The notes beneath the pieces are model-generated. The model ran no database searches. It was not told the DNA's origin and was given only the letters and a program-made list of their open reading frames with translations. DNA of 51,912 bases from Prochlorococcus sp. scB243_496M6. GTDB taxonomy: Bacteria; Cyanobacteriota; Cyanobacteriia; PCC-6307; Cyanobiaceae. Made by a program: the position numbers and the translations under genes. This document shows positions 1 to 9,191 of the stretch, piece after piece. The number at the start of each line of letters is the position of its first letter. The stretch's first letter is position 1. The stretch covers positions 1-51,912 of the forward strand of contig JFMF01000412.1 of assembly GCA_000635535.1 (NCBI GenBank), in the 5' to 3' direction.

Positions 1-1
1 T

Positions 2-1111
2 ATGACAGATATCTTAGTATTAATTTTATTTGTATTGTCTGGGGCTGCTTCAGGTTGGCTTGGTGTTGATTTATTGCCTGTAGACATACTCAAACAGGTA
101 TCTAATGTAGAAGGTTTTAGAATTGTTTTAGCAATAATTGGGTTTTTTGTAGGCTTAGCAGCTGGTTTTGTATTCCTTCAACTTAGAAAGACTTTTCTTG
201 ATCAAATAAGAACGATGCCTACGGACTTACTAATAAGTAGGTCTGTTGGATTAATTTTAGGATTACTTGTTGCGAATCTCCTACTGGCGCCAATACTATT
301 AATTCCCTTCCCTAGAGAGGTTTTTTTCGCAAAACCATTAGCAGCAATATTAAGCAACATTTTCTTTGGTGCGCTTGGTTATAAGTTGGCAGATACCCAT
401 GGAAGGACATTATTGAGATTATTCAATCCAAATAACACTGATGCATATCTAGTCAATGAAGGAATTCTCCCTGCTGCAAGTCCAAAGATTCTAGATACTA
501 GAGTAATTATTGATGGAAGAATCAATGGTCTACTAAGTTGCGGCTTATTGGAAGGGCAATTAATTGTTGCTCAAAGTGTAATTGATGAATTACAAACTTT
601 AGCTGACTCAAGCAGTAATGAAAAAAGGTCGAAAGGCAGAAGAGGTCTCAAGTTATTAAAAGAATTAAGAGATTTATATGGCAGAAGACTTGTAATAAAC
701 CCAACAAAGTATGAAGGTAATGGGGTAGATGAAAAACTCCTTAAAATTACTGAGGATATGACAGGGACTTTAATTACGGCTGATTATAATCTTTCTCAGA
801 TTGCTGAAGTTAAAGAATTAAAAGTTATGAATCTAAGTGATTTGGTTATTGCTCTAAGGCCAGAAGTACAACCAGGAGAATCACTTAATATAAAAATAGT
901 TAGAGAAGGCAAAGAAAAAATGCAAGGTATTGGATATTTAGATGACGGCACAATGGTTGTTATTGATGAGGCAAAGAATTTTGTGGGAAGCAGATTAGAT
1001 ATTGTCATCACAGGAGCATTACAAACTCCAACTGGAAGAATGGTCTTTGGAAAACTAATAAATAATCCTGAGTCAAACAAATCTTTTAAATCACCAGCGA
1101 CACAGGGCTAA
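2..1111 (+). CDS. PIN/TRAM-domain membrane protein (YacL-like)
   Basis: Predicted membrane-anchored RNase-like protein of the PIN/TRAM (YacL) type. Four hydrophobic segments lie in residues 3-26, 40-60, 78-103 and 112-130. A PIN nuclease fold follows, roughly residues 163-285, with acidic residues at D165, E196 and D261 that fit the metal-binding positions. A TRAM-like beta-rich RNA-binding region covers about 290-353. The ATG is at base 2, so the gene is complete but its promoter lies outside the window. It sits 31-40 bases ahead of clpR on the same strand. The family is common in cyanobacteria and Firmicutes; its cellular target is not established. Confidence 0.85.
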   Translation: MTDILVLILFVLSGAASGWLGVDLLPVDILKQVSNVEGFRIVLAIIGFFVGLAAGFVFLQLRKTFLDQIRTMPTDLLISRSVGLILGLLVANLLLAPILLIPFPREVFFAKPLAAILSNIFFGALGYKLADTHGRTLLRLFNPNNTDAYLVNEGILPAASPKILDTRVIIDGRINGLLSCGLLEGQLIVAQSVIDELQTLADSSSNEKRSKGRRGLKLLKELRDLYGRRLVINPTKYEGNGVDEKLLKITEDMTGTLITADYNLSQIAEVKELKVMNLSDLVIALRPEVQPGESLNIKIVREGKEKMQGIGYLDDGTMVVIDEAKNFVGSRLDIVITGALQTPTGRMVFGKLINNPESNKSFKSPATQG

Positions 1112-1151
1112 ATCTAGCTAGAATCAGATCAATCTTAATTTTGTGATACAA

Positions 1152-1814
1152 ATGACTGTATCTGCTCCTTATTACGGGGAAAACACCGTTATGAGGACCC
1201 CGCCCCCTGATCTCCCCTCTCTTTTACTGAAAGAGCGAATTGTTTATCTTGGTTTACCATTATTTTCAGATGATGATGCGAAAAGACAACTAGGAATGGA
1301 TGTTACTGAGCTAATCATTGCTCAACTTCTTTATTTAGAGTTTGAGGATCCAGAAAAACCAATCTATTTCTATATCAATTCAACAGGGACAAGTTGGTAC
1401 ACTGGTGACGCAGTTGGTTTTGAAACAGAAGCTTTCGCTATCTGCGACACAATAAGCTACATTAAGCCTCCAGTACACACAATATGTATCGGACAAGCAA
1501 TGGGGACTGCTGCAGTTATTCTTTCATCTGGCACTAAAGGGCAAAGAGCCGCTCTTCCCCATGCTTCTATTGTTTTGCATCAACCTATAAGCGGAGCAAG
1601 AGGCCAAGCAACTGATATCCAAATAAGAGCTGAGGAAGTTTTGAAAAATAAAAAATCAATGCTGGAGATTTTATCTCGTAATACTGGAAAGACTGTCGAA
1701 GAACTCTCAAAAGACTCTGACAGGATGAGTTATCTCAACCCACAAGAAGCTCTAGATTATGGAGTTATCGATAGAATACTCACAAGTCAAAAAGATCTAC
1801 CAAATAAAATTTAA
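1152..1814 (+). CDS. clpR: ClpR, catalytically inactive ClpP-family subunit
   Basis: Non-proteolytic subunit of the mixed ClpP3/ClpR protease core of cyanobacteria. The ClpP fold is clear, but two triad positions are changed: the Ser position is Gly118 (in GQAMGTA) and the Asp position is Met192 (in SDRMSY), while His143 (VLHQP) is kept. An insertion around residues 78-93 is typical of ClpR. I use the ATG at 1152; an upstream in-frame GTG at 1143 would add only three residues. It is followed after 24 bases by clpP, the usual clpR-clpP3 operon of cyanobacteria, so the two products likely assemble into one heptameric ring. Confidence 0.92.
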   Translation: MTVSAPYYGENTVMRTPPPDLPSLLLKERIVYLGLPLFSDDDAKRQLGMDVTELIIAQLLYLEFEDPEKPIYFYINSTGTSWYTGDAVGFETEAFAICDTISYIKPPVHTICIGQAMGTAAVILSSGTKGQRAALPHASIVLHQPISGARGQATDIQIRAEEVLKNKKSMLEILSRNTGKTVEELSKDSDRMSYLNPQEALDYGVIDRILTSQKDLPNKI

Positions 1815-1838
1815 CTCTCACAAAACTATTTTAAAATC

Positions 1839-2450
1839 ATGCCAATAGGAACTCCAAGCGTGCCTTACAGACTTCCAGGAAGTCAATACGAAAGATGGGT
1901 CGACATATATACAAGATTAGGTGTTGAAAGAATTCTTTTTCTTGGACAGGAAGTGAATGATGGAATTGCTAATAGCCTTGTCGCACAAATGCTTTATTTA
2001 GATTCTGATGATAATTCCAAACCTATCTATCTTTATATAAATAGTCCAGGAGGATCAGTAACTGCTGGCTTGGCTATATATGACACTATTAAATATGTAA
2101 AAAGTGATGTAGTAACCATATGCGTAGGTCTCGCGGCCTCCATGGGAGCGTTCCTGCTGGGTGCTGGCACAAAAGGGAAAAGAGTTGCTTTGCCTCATAG
2201 CAGAATAATGATTCATCAACCCTTAGGAGGGACATCTCAACGCCAAGCAAGTGATATTGAAATAGAAGCTAAGGAAATTCTAAGAATTAAAGATATGTTA
2301 AACATGTCTATGGCAGATATGACAGGACAATCATTTGAGAAAATTGAAAAGGATACTGATAGAGATTATTTTCTAAGTGCGGAAGAAGCAAAAAATTATG
2401 GCTTAATCGATAGAGTAATTTCACATCCAAGCGAAGCAAATCAATCTTAA
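1839..2450 (+). CDS. clpP: ATP-dependent Clp protease proteolytic subunit
   Basis: Serine protease subunit of the Clp complex (peptidase family S14), 203 residues. The full catalytic triad is visible: S101 in [12 protein letters not shown]126 in MIHQP and D176 in DTDRDYF. It lies directly behind clpR in the same direction, which makes it the ClpP3-type partner of ClpR by cyanobacterial synteny; the paralogue number is inferred. The ATG follows an A-rich leader without an obvious Shine-Dalgarno sequence. After the stop there is a 110-base A+T-rich gap before ilvC. Confidence 0.93.
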   Translation: MPIGTPSVPYRLPGSQYERWVDIYTRLGVERILFLGQEVNDGIANSLVAQMLYLDSDDNSKPIYLYINSPGGSVTAGLAIYDTIKYVKSDVVTICVGLAASMGAFLLGAGTKGKRVALPHSRIMIHQPLGGTSQRQASDIEIEAKEILRIKDMLNMSMADMTGQSFEKIEKDTDRDYFLSAEEAKNYGLIDRVISHPSEANQS

Positions 2451-2560
2451 ATTTTCTAAATCAAAATTTTAATTTTAATTTTTAAATTAATAATTTTTTT
2501 GGTTTATTTACACCTTAATGTCTAAAATAATAATTACCAAATGCAAAGAATCTACAACTA

Positions 2561-3550
2561 ATGACCCAACTCTTTTACGACACAGATGCAGATCTAAGTC
2601 TATTAAATAATAAAACAATAGCGATTATTGGATACGGTTCACAAGGTCATGCACATGCCCTAAACCTTAAAGATAGCGGTATGGATGTAATTGTTGGATT
2701 ATATAAAGGAAGTAAGTCTGAAAGCAAAGCTATTAGCGATGGTCTACAAGTATTTAGTGTTTCTGAAGCTTGCGAAAAAGCAGACTGGATTATGATTCTC
2801 CTCCCAGATGAGTTTCAGAAAGATGTTTACCTTAAAGAAATAGAACCAAACTTAAAAGAAGGAAAGATATTAAGTTTCGCTCATGGTTTCAATATAAGAT
2901 TCGGACTTATCAAACCTCCTAGTTTTGTGGATGTTGTAATGATTGCCCCAAAAGGTCCAGGACACACTGTTCGTTGGGAATATCAGAATGGTCAAGGAGT
3001 TCCAGCGTTGTTTGCAGTAGAGCAGGATTCTTCCGGAAGTGCAAGATCATTGGCAATGGCTTACGCTAAAGGAATTGGCGGAACGAGGGCTGGGATTCTT
3101 GAAACAAACTTCAAAGAAGAAACAGAAACTGATTTATTTGGCGAACAAGCTGTTTTGTGCGGAGGATTGTCAGAACTCGTCAAATCAGGCTTCGAAACTC
3201 TTGTAGAGGCAGGATATCAGCCCGAACTTGCTTACTTTGAATGTTTGCATGAAGTTAAACTTATTGTTGATTTAATGGTGAAGGGAGGCTTATCTCAAAT
3301 GAGAGACTCTATTTCAAATACTGCAGAATATGGAGATTATGTAAGTGGCAAAAGACTTATCAATAGTGATACAAAGAAAGAAATGCAAAAAATTCTAAAG
3401 GATATTCAAGATGGAACTTTCGCTAAGAATTTTGTAGAAGAATGCGATAAAAACAAACCCTTAATGACAAAATTAAGAGAAGAGAACTCAAAACATGAAA
3501 TTGAGAAAGTGGGTAAAGGTCTGCGCTCGATGTTCAGTTGGCTGAAATAA
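2561..3550 (+). CDS. ilvC: Ketol-acid reductoisomerase (NADP+)
   Basis: Second common step of valine, leucine and isoleucine synthesis: isomerises and reduces acetolactate or acetohydroxybutyrate using NADPH and Mg2+. At 329 residues it is the short class I form. The Rossmann motif GYGSQG is at 24-29, the conserved H108 is in FAHGFN, and the metal-binding acids D191, E195, E227 and E231 are all present. The last 13 bases overlap the start of cobD, suggesting translational coupling even though the pathways are unrelated. Confidence 0.96.
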   Translation: MTQLFYDTDADLSLLNNKTIAIIGYGSQGHAHALNLKDSGMDVIVGLYKGSKSESKAISDGLQVFSVSEACEKADWIMILLPDEFQKDVYLKEIEPNLKEGKILSFAHGFNIRFGLIKPPSFVDVVMIAPKGPGHTVRWEYQNGQGVPALFAVEQDSSGSARSLAMAYAKGIGGTRAGILETNFKEETETDLFGEQAVLCGGLSELVKSGFETLVEAGYQPELAYFECLHEVKLIVDLMVKGGLSQMRDSISNTAEYGDYVSGKRLINSDTKKEMQKILKDIQDGTFAKNFVEECDKNKPLMTKLREENSKHEIEKVGKGLRSMFSWLK

Positions 3551-4560
3551 ATTTATTTTTACTATTTCTTGGATCGATTGGTTTTGATTTATTGATCGGC
3601 GATCCAAGATTCTTAATACACCCTGTTCAAGTAATTGGCTTTTACATAAAAAAAATATCTGATTACCTCATAAATAATTTTGGGGAAAATAAAAATATAT
3701 TGTTTTGGGGTGGTTTCTTCGTAGCCATATCAACTATTGGAATGAGTTTTGGTTTAGGAAAATTTATAGAAATAAGTTATGTGCAATCAAGAAATCATTT
3801 TTTTGTTGGATTGTTAATTTTTTTTGGGCTTTCAAGTTGTATTGCTACAAAGGGGCTTATTTCAAGTGTTAAAGAGATTGCAGAGCTAATAGACCGCAAG
3901 GAAATTAATAACCAAAATAAGAAAATAATCAAAGAGAAAGTACAACGAATAGTAAGTAGGGATGTAAGTTCATCTTCTTTAGAACATCTTTTGAGATCAA
4001 GTACAGAGAGTCTTACCGAAAATTCTGTAGATGGAATATTTGGACCATTATTTTGGATTTTTATTGGAATTATTTTTATGAAGTTTTCAATTTTTCTACC
4101 AGGACCATTGTCACTTGGTTTTTCTTATAAAGCCATAAGTACTTTAGATTCAATGATAGGTTACAAATATGATTATTTTAAATATTTGGGTTTTTTCGGT
4201 GCAAAAATCGAAGATATTTTTACGTTTGTTCCTTCAAGATTAGTTTTAATCACGTTACCTTTAGTTAGCTCCAAAGTTTATGAGTATGGATCTATCATAA
4301 AAAAAAGCTATCTTGATGGTAAAAAATATGATTCGCCTAATGCTGGAATTTCAGAAGCTATATTTGCTTATATTTCTGGAATAACATTGGGTGGAAAAAG
4401 TAAATATAAAAATGAGATTATTAAAAAGCCAAAGATCAATGCGAATGGAGATAATTGCACTGGAGAGAAAATTAAATTAATTTGTCAATTAATTTTGAAA
4501 TTACAATTATTATGGATAATAATTTTTGTCTTAATTTTTTTTATAATTTCAACTTTATAA
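3538..4560 (+). CDS. cobD: Adenosylcobinamide-phosphate synthase (CobD/CbiB)
   Basis: Membrane enzyme of cobamide synthesis that attaches the aminopropanol arm to adenosylcobyric acid. The 340-residue protein has several hydrophobic segments, the family signature [18 protein letters not shown] near the N-terminus and the ENSVDG motif in the middle. The likely start is a TTG at 3538, inside the end of ilvC, because the conserved IGDPR segment lies only about 20 residues downstream. Prochlorococcus makes a cobamide (pseudocobalamin type) for B12-dependent enzymes, so the gene is expected. Confidence 0.9.
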   Translation: MAEINLFLLFLGSIGFDLLIGDPRFLIHPVQVIGFYIKKISDYLINNFGENKNILFWGGFFVAISTIGMSFGLGKFIEISYVQSRNHFFVGLLIFFGLSSCIATKGLISSVKEIAELIDRKEINNQNKKIIKEKVQRIVSRDVSSSSLEHLLRSSTESLTENSVDGIFGPLFWIFIGIIFMKFSIFLPGPLSLGFSYKAISTLDSMIGYKYDYFKYLGFFGAKIEDIFTFVPSRLVLITLPLVSSKVYEYGSIIKKSYLDGKKYDSPNAGISEAIFAYISGITLGGKSKYKNEIIKKPKINANGDNCTGEKIKLICQLILKLQLLWIIIFVLIFFIISTL

Positions 4561-4608
4561 TAATAATAAACTACTTTTAAAATTACTAAAATAAATTATA
4601 AAAACTCT

Positions 4609-4854
4609 ATGCAAGAAAACGACTCTCCAATAGAAAATCAAACTGATGACTTTACTGATACATCATCAACTGATAATGAATACTCAAAATGGGTAGACAA
4701 TCAGGGAGATGAAGTAAAGAATGTTTTTGGATTTAATAGCAGTGCTGAACTTGTTAATGGTAGAGCAGCAATGATCGGATTCTTAATGCTCATATTAACC
4801 GAGTTAGTTTTTAGCGGCAGACCTGTTACTTCTTCAATTTTTGGTATTAATTAA
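4609..4854 (+). CDS. hli: High-light-inducible chlorophyll-binding protein (Hli)
   Basis: Single-helix chlorophyll a/b-binding-like protein of 81 residues that protects the thylakoid photosystems under stress. The one membrane helix carries the chlorophyll-binding signature ELVNGRAAMIGF with E47, N50 and R52. The first 40 residues are acidic, polar and probably stromal-side. It is longer at the N-terminus than the minimal Hli proteins. The next gene starts two bases after the stop, so the two may be co-transcribed. I saw no clear HLR1 (RpaB) box upstream. Confidence 0.88.
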   Translation: MQENDSPIENQTDDFTDTSSTDNEYSKWVDNQGDEVKNVFGFNSSAELVNGRAAMIGFLMLILTELVFSGRPVTSSIFGIN

Positions 4855-4856
4855 AA

Positions 4857-5069
4857 ATGGAAGCAAAAAAATCTAATCCAATAAAAGTATTCTTATACAT
4901 ATCTGTTTGGGTGATTATTTGGGGTACTATAGGATCTTTAGTCGATTTTCCTCTATATAAAAATAAAATCTACTTAGAAGGAAGCATATATCAATATCTT
5001 ACTTTCACAATTACAGCTATTATTTCTATTATATCCGCAAAGTTTTTTTATAAGAAAATTGATTTATAA
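4857..5069 (+). CDS. Small two-helix membrane protein, unknown function
   Basis: Seventy-residue protein with two predicted membrane helices (about residues 9-27 and 46-63) and a basic C-terminus. I do not recognise a family. It starts two bases after the Hli stop codon, which argues for co-transcription and possibly a thylakoid role, but that is inference from position only. Its stop overlaps the 3' end of the minus-strand gene 5064-5321 by six bases, a tail-to-tail arrangement. Confidence 0.65.
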   Translation: MEAKKSNPIKVFLYISVWVIIWGTIGSLVDFPLYKNKIYLEGSIYQYLTFTITAIISIISAKFFYKKIDL

Positions 5070-5321
5070 AAACTTGTACCTAAATTTCTTAATAATTTTT
5101 GCTGGTTCATTACTTTCATTGGACTTGTAAAGTATCCACTGATGAGTCTCAGTATCATGGTCACAACCGTAATTTCCAGATGTGTTATCGTAACTTGAAA
5201 GATATGAATGACAATTTTGGTCTGCCTCAAAAGCGGAGTCATAACCTGTTAGAAAATATATCAAAAATAGAACAGTTATCAACAAGAAAAATACTTGAGA
5301 AACTAAATTAACTACCTTCAT
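5064..5321 (-). CDS. Small secreted or membrane-anchored protein, unknown function
   Basis: Eighty-five residues. Residues 6-25 are strongly hydrophobic and could be an uncleaved signal anchor. The remainder is polar, rich in Asp, Ser and Asn, and holds two cysteines (C37 and C53) that could form a disulphide outside the cytoplasm. ATG start at 5321. I do not recognise a family. Overlapping frames on both strands here are less plausible because they lack this signal-plus-polar pattern. Confidence 0.6.
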   Translation of the reverse strand: MKVVNLVSQVFFLLITVLFLIYFLTGYDSAFEADQNCHSYLSSYDNTSGNYGCDHDTETHQWILYKSNESNEPAKIIKKFRYKFL

Positions 5322-5381
5322 AAGATATTCTAAAATTTAAATATATCATCTAATAAAATCTTTCGATCAAAAAAAAAATAG

Positions 5382-5624
5382 CTAACGTCCAACATTAAAT
5401 ACAAAGTCATGGAATTCTTGATTCTTTAAATACAGGATGACTAGCAATACTAAAATGATATTTAAGCCTATTACTATTGATCCAAAAATATTTATTTGTT
5501 TTTTACCTGGCAAAGTGTAAGTAAATTTCTTGCCTTTAAGAAAACCAGCTAAGCCTTTTTTTTCTTTTATTAGAGTATTTTGAGTATTATTCTTAACTTC
5601 ATTATCAGAAAAACCTTTTACCAT
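5382..5624 (-). CDS. Small single-helix membrane protein, unknown function
   Basis: Eighty residues from the ATG at 5624. The frame stays open further upstream to a TTG at 5657, but the ATG with MVKGFSDNE is the more likely start. A basic middle part (GKKFTYTLPGKK) precedes one long membrane helix near the C-terminus (GSIVIGLNIILVLLVILYL). No family recognised. It belongs to a run of short minus-strand genes between the Hli protein and HU. Confidence 0.6.
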   Translation of the reverse strand: MVKGFSDNEVKNNTQNTLIKEKKGLAGFLKGKKFTYTLPGKKQINIFGSIVIGLNIILVLLVILYLKNQEFHDFVFNVGR

Positions 5625-5678
5625 TACAAATTCAATAACAAATTTATAATATTCCAAAAAAATAAATTATTTTAATAA

Positions 5679-5990
5679 TTAACAATTTTTAATCACATAT
5701 GGGATCATTAATGAAATTCTCTCATTTGAGAAATTATTAAAAAAATAAGCTTCAATAATTTCCGTTTGCAGCCCCAATAAACTTGATTGACATTTGAATC
5801 TATTTTGGTCATATACTAATAATTGGAGTTTTTCTATTTCAGAAACTAATTCTTTACATATTTGGGTTCGAGAATCTTTAAAACAATCAATAGATTGTTT
5901 TAAAATCTTAGACTTTGTTGGTATTGTTTCAGCCATAACAAAATTAGAATAAAACAAAAATTTAAGGAATAAAATAGTTAAAAATTTCAT
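5679..5990 (-). CDS. Small secreted protein, unknown function
   Basis: About 103 residues from the ATG at 5990. The N-terminus MKFLTILFLKFLFYSNFVMA looks like a signal peptide with a cleavage site after VMA, which is why I prefer this start to the in-frame start 51 bases upstream. The mature part of about 83 residues has four cysteines (in DCFKD, QICKE, FKCQS and the terminal C) that could form disulphides in the periplasm or lumen. No family recognised. Confidence 0.6.
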   Translation of the reverse strand: MKFLTILFLKFLFYSNFVMAETIPTKSKILKQSIDCFKDSRTQICKELVSEIEKLQLLVYDQNRFKCQSSLLGLQTEIIEAYFFNNFSNERISLMIPYVIKNC

Positions 5991-6067
5991 TACTTCTTGA
6001 GATTTCAAAATTTTGGATACCTCGTTAAGACTATTGGGCATTGAGCTAATTGCATTTTTTTGCGATT

Positions 6068-6095
6068 AAAAAAAAAGATGCCCTAAAAGAGCACC
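6068..6095 (-). terminator. Rho-independent terminator of the HU gene
   Basis: On the minus strand a 7-base-pair stem (GGTGCTC / GGGCATC, including two G-U pairs) with a five-base loop is followed at once by nine T residues. It lies 32 bases beyond the HU stop codon in the correct direction. Confidence 0.8.
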
Positions 6096-6127
6096 TTGTT
6101 ATTAAAGGAAGAAATAGATTAAAAAAA

Positions 6128-6403
6128 TTACCCTTGAACTCTATCCTTAAAAAGTTTACCTGCAGAGAATGTTGGAACTCTTTTAGCGGGTATTGCTATT
6201 TTTTCGCCTGTCTTAGGGTTTAAACCCTGTCTTGCAGAACGATCTCTTGGTTCAAAAGAACCAAATCCTAGTAAAGAGACTTTTTTGCCTTCCACTACTG
6301 AATCAACAATAGTTTCAATAGCTGCATCAACAACTAAAGAAACATCCGTTTTTGTGAGCTCTGTACGAGCTGCAACAAGATTTACTAAATCAGCTTTGTT
6401 CAT
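6128..6403 (-). CDS. hup: DNA-binding protein HU
   Basis: Histone-like nucleoid protein of 91 residues that bends DNA as a dimer. The family signature GFGSFEPRDRSARQGLNP is present around residues 46-63, ending in the arm region with KTGEKIAIPAKRVPTFSAGK. ATG start at 6403. A good terminator follows. The transcript probably starts within the unusually long upstream non-coding stretch, where a short inverted repeat is found at 6445-6461. Confidence 0.95.
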   Translation of the reverse strand: MNKADLVNLVAARTELTKTDVSLVVDAAIETIVDSVVEGKKVSLLGFGSFEPRDRSARQGLNPKTGEKIAIPAKRVPTFSAGKLFKDRVQG

Positions 6404-7024
6404 TGAAATTTAAATTAAAGCTAGGGGTTAAAAAAAGATTTAAATCGAGTTTAAACCTCGAACTTTCACATCATATGGAGCAAATACAAATACGGCAACC
6501 GAAAATGCCGGCGGCGCAAAGCTTTATACAAATTTTAGGGACATTTTTAGCAACATTATTTATTTCTTATAACCGCTCTTTTTCATTTATTAAAATATAC
6601 TTTTCATTTAGAGAACAGCAAAAAGCATTGGTAGCACTAGATTTAGCATTAAAAATCTAACTACATTTAGCAAAGGGGGAAAATGTCAAAGGGGGGTGAA
6701 TTGAAGAATTTGAGCTATTTATTATGTTTTATTAATTTTCAGATATATTTCCTTCTCATCACATGAAAAAACACAATTTGTATTTTGAAATCAAGAAAAA
6801 TCTAGTTTTCTAATTATTAAACTTTCTCTATAAATCGTTTTATGCACTGAGCAAATGGATGAAGAAATTGCAATTAATTAGAAAATTAATACTCTCCAAG
6901 ATCTAATAAAGTTGATTAGTGAAGCCTTAAATTTGAGTTTTTTTTTAAATTTTGCATCTATTATTCAAATATCAGTAATTTAAATAAATTATCTCAATAT
7001 TTAACTAATCAATGATAAAAAAAA
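6404..7024. other. 620-base stretch with no convincing gene
   Basis: Between the divergent HU gene and the glycogen debranching gene. It holds an inverted repeat TCGAG...CTCGA at 6445-6461, a second small hairpin CGGCA...TGCCG at 6493-6510 inside a locally G+C-rich patch (about 6491-6522), and a direct repeat CAAAGGGGG at 6671-6679 and 6687-6695. A plus-strand frame could encode a 61-residue peptide from the ATG at 6475 or a 51-residue one from 6505, both ending at 6660, but its coding character is weak. The right part (6700-7010) is plain A+T-rich DNA in which I see nothing definite; it must contain the promoter of the debranching gene. Confidence 0.5.
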
Positions 7025-9058
7025 GTGATTCATCTCAATAAAGGTAAACCATTTCCTTTAGGGAGTTCTCTAACTTCACAAGGGATTAATTTTTCCTTAG
7101 TAGCCACAAATGCAGAATATGTAGAAATCTTATTGTTTGAGAAAGAGGACTCTATTTCCCCAAAAAGCACATTCAAATTAGATCACACTCATAATACAGG
7201 TCCATACTGGCATGCGGAAATAAAAAATCTAGATGAAGGTTGTATTTATGCTTTTAGAGTAAAACAAAAAAATAATGAGATTAATAATAACTATGAGAAA
7301 AAAGTATTACTTGATCCATGTTCAAGGGGTATTACCGGATGGAGAAGTTATAAAAGAGAAAATGCATTAAAAAATCAAGAAAATACTAATTCTTGTCTTA
7401 AAAGTGTTGTTTGCGATAGAAAATTATTTAATTTTAAGGATTTTCCAAGACCGAAACATTCTTGGGAAGAAACAATTATTTATGAACTCCATATCAAAGC
7501 TTTCACTGAATCAACTGATAAAGATGAAAGTTGTTTTAAGAAATTTTTAAAAAAAATTCCTTATCTCAAGGAACTGGGTATTACAACAATTGAATTACTT
7601 CCAATTTTTTGTTTTGATCCTACTGATGCCCCAAATGGTCTAAAAAATTTTTGGGGATATAGTCCAATTAATTGGTTTACTCCGCATTTTGAATATCTTT
7701 CGAATGAATCCGCAGAAAAGAATAGAGAGGAATTTAGAAGATTTGTAGAGGAATGTCATAAAGCAGACATTGAAGTCATCTTAGATGTTGTATACAATCA
7801 CACTTCCGAAGGTGATTCAAAAGGGCCCGCAATATCTTGGAAAGGTATAGATGAAAATCTTTATTACTTTATTGGAAAAGATAAAAATTTTCAGGATGTC
7901 TCCGGATGTGGTAATACTATTGCAGCAAACAGAGGATTAGTTAGAAAACTAATAATTGAATCTTTAAAATGTTGGGCGAGTGAATTAGGAGTTGATGGTT
8001 TTAGATTTGATTTAGGAATTGCCCTATCTAGAGGAGAAAATCTTTCACCGCTTGATAATCCTCCAATTTTTGAAGATATAGAATGTGAACCAGAACTTAT
8101 CGATATCAAGTTCATAAGTGAGCCATGGGATTGTGGCGGTTTATATAAATTAGGTGATTTCCCATCTAAGAATACTTTCACTTGGAATGGTCATTTTAGA
8201 GATGACTTGAGGAGATTTTGGAAAGGGGATAAAGATACAGCTTGGAATATGAGCGATAAAATAAAAGGGACGCCATCTATTTATAAAGAAGATAATATTT
8301 TTCCAAAGTCAATAAATTTTATTACTTCACATGATGGATTCACTCTAAAAGACTTAGTAACTTTCAATAGAAAACATAATTTTGCCAATAGAGAACAAAA
8401 TAGAGATGGAGATAACCATAACAATTCTTGGAATCATGGTACTGAGGGACCAACTACGAACTTATTAATCAATGATTTAAGAAAAAGACAACAAAAAAAT
8501 CTTGTTCTTAGTTTGCTTATCTCTAAAGGTGTTCCAATGATACTTATGGGTGATGAAATAGGAAGATCACAAGGCGGGAATAACAATTCTTGGTGCCAAA
8601 ATAATTTATTGGGCTGGATGAATTGGGAACATGGTCAACAAGATTTGGAATTATTAGAATATTTTAAATACGTTATAAAAATCCGAAAAAAACTAATAAA
8701 CATTTTCAATCCATCATTCTTCCCTAATAATCAAACCAATGAAAATATTCCAACATATCATTGGCATGGAACAAAGTTAGATAGCCCCGATTGGAGTAGT
8801 TGGTCTCACACAGTTGCCTTTAGCATTAACAAAGACAATGCTAGTCCGCTGGTTTGGATAGGTTTAAATGCATATTCAAAAAGTATCGATTTCCCCTTGC
8901 CGAAATGTAAATATAATTGGTTAAAAGTTATTGACACTAGCATGTCTGAGATTTTTGAACCCTTAACTATTAATGAAAAATCTGTTTCAATAAAGAGTAG
9001 AAGCTCTTTACTAATCATTTCAGAAGAAGTATTTGGGGCAAAAAATAATTTATTCTAA
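7025..9058 (+). CDS. glgX: Glycogen debranching enzyme (isoamylase, GH13)
   Basis: Hydrolyses alpha-1,6 branch points of glycogen. The 677-residue protein has an N-terminal CBM48-like beta domain (about residues 8-100) and a GH13 barrel. Catalytic residues are visible: nucleophile D329 in GFRFDLG, acid/base E366 in SEPWDCGG and D437 in TSHDGF. A GTG at 7025 is the first good start, because the conserved GKPFPLGSSL segment begins at residue 7; the nearby ATG at 7012 is out of frame. A glycoside-type symporter follows downstream, separated by a tRNA gene on the other strand. Confidence 0.9.
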   Translation: MIHLNKGKPFPLGSSLTSQGINFSLVATNAEYVEILLFEKEDSISPKSTFKLDHTHNTGPYWHAEIKNLDEGCIYAFRVKQKNNEINNNYEKKVLLDPCSRGITGWRSYKRENALKNQENTNSCLKSVVCDRKLFNFKDFPRPKHSWEETIIYELHIKAFTESTDKDESCFKKFLKKIPYLKELGITTIELLPIFCFDPTDAPNGLKNFWGYSPINWFTPHFEYLSNESAEKNREEFRRFVEECHKADIEVILDVVYNHTSEGDSKGPAISWKGIDENLYYFIGKDKNFQDVSGCGNTIAANRGLVRKLIIESLKCWASELGVDGFRFDLGIALSRGENLSPLDNPPIFEDIECEPELIDIKFISEPWDCGGLYKLGDFPSKNTFTWNGHFRDDLRRFWKGDKDTAWNMSDKIKGTPSIYKEDNIFPKSINFITSHDGFTLKDLVTFNRKHNFANREQNRDGDNHNNSWNHGTEGPTTNLLINDLRKRQQKNLVLSLLISKGVPMILMGDEIGRSQGGNNNSWCQNNLLGWMNWEHGQQDLELLEYFKYVIKIRKKLINIFNPSFFPNNQTNENIPTYHWHGTKLDSPDWSSWSHTVAFSINKDNASPLVWIGLNAYSKSIDFPLPKCKYNWLKVIDTSMSEIFEPLTINEKSVSIKSRSSLLIISEEVFGAKNNLF

Positions 9059-9059
9059 A

Positions 9060-9130
9060 AGCGGGCGGCGGGAATCGAACCCGCATCTTCAGCTTGGAAG
9101 GCTGAGGTTTTACCACTAAACCACGCCCGC
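9060..9130 (-). tRNA. trnG: tRNA-Gly (UCC)
   Basis: Read on the minus strand it folds as a standard cloverleaf: acceptor GCGGGCG/CGCCCGC, anticodon stem TCAGC/GCTGA enclosing loop CTTCCAA (anticodon UCC), and T arm GCGGG-TTCGAAT-CCCGC. The discriminator base is T and the CCA end is not encoded. Confidence 0.95.
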
Positions 9131-9191
9131 ATTAAGTAATAGAATTACCATTGCAATAATACATTATCAAACAATAAACAAAGTAAAAAGA

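Noticed and set aside
5099..5311. 70-residue plus-strand frame
   Set aside because: Antisense to the better-supported 5064-5321 gene, which has a signal anchor and a sensible C-terminal half.
6403..6660. 85-residue plus-strand open frame
   Set aside because: Its first codons lie over the HU start region and the composition is not gene-like; only a shorter frame from 6475 or 6505 is worth testing, so it is recorded as part of the non-coding stretch.
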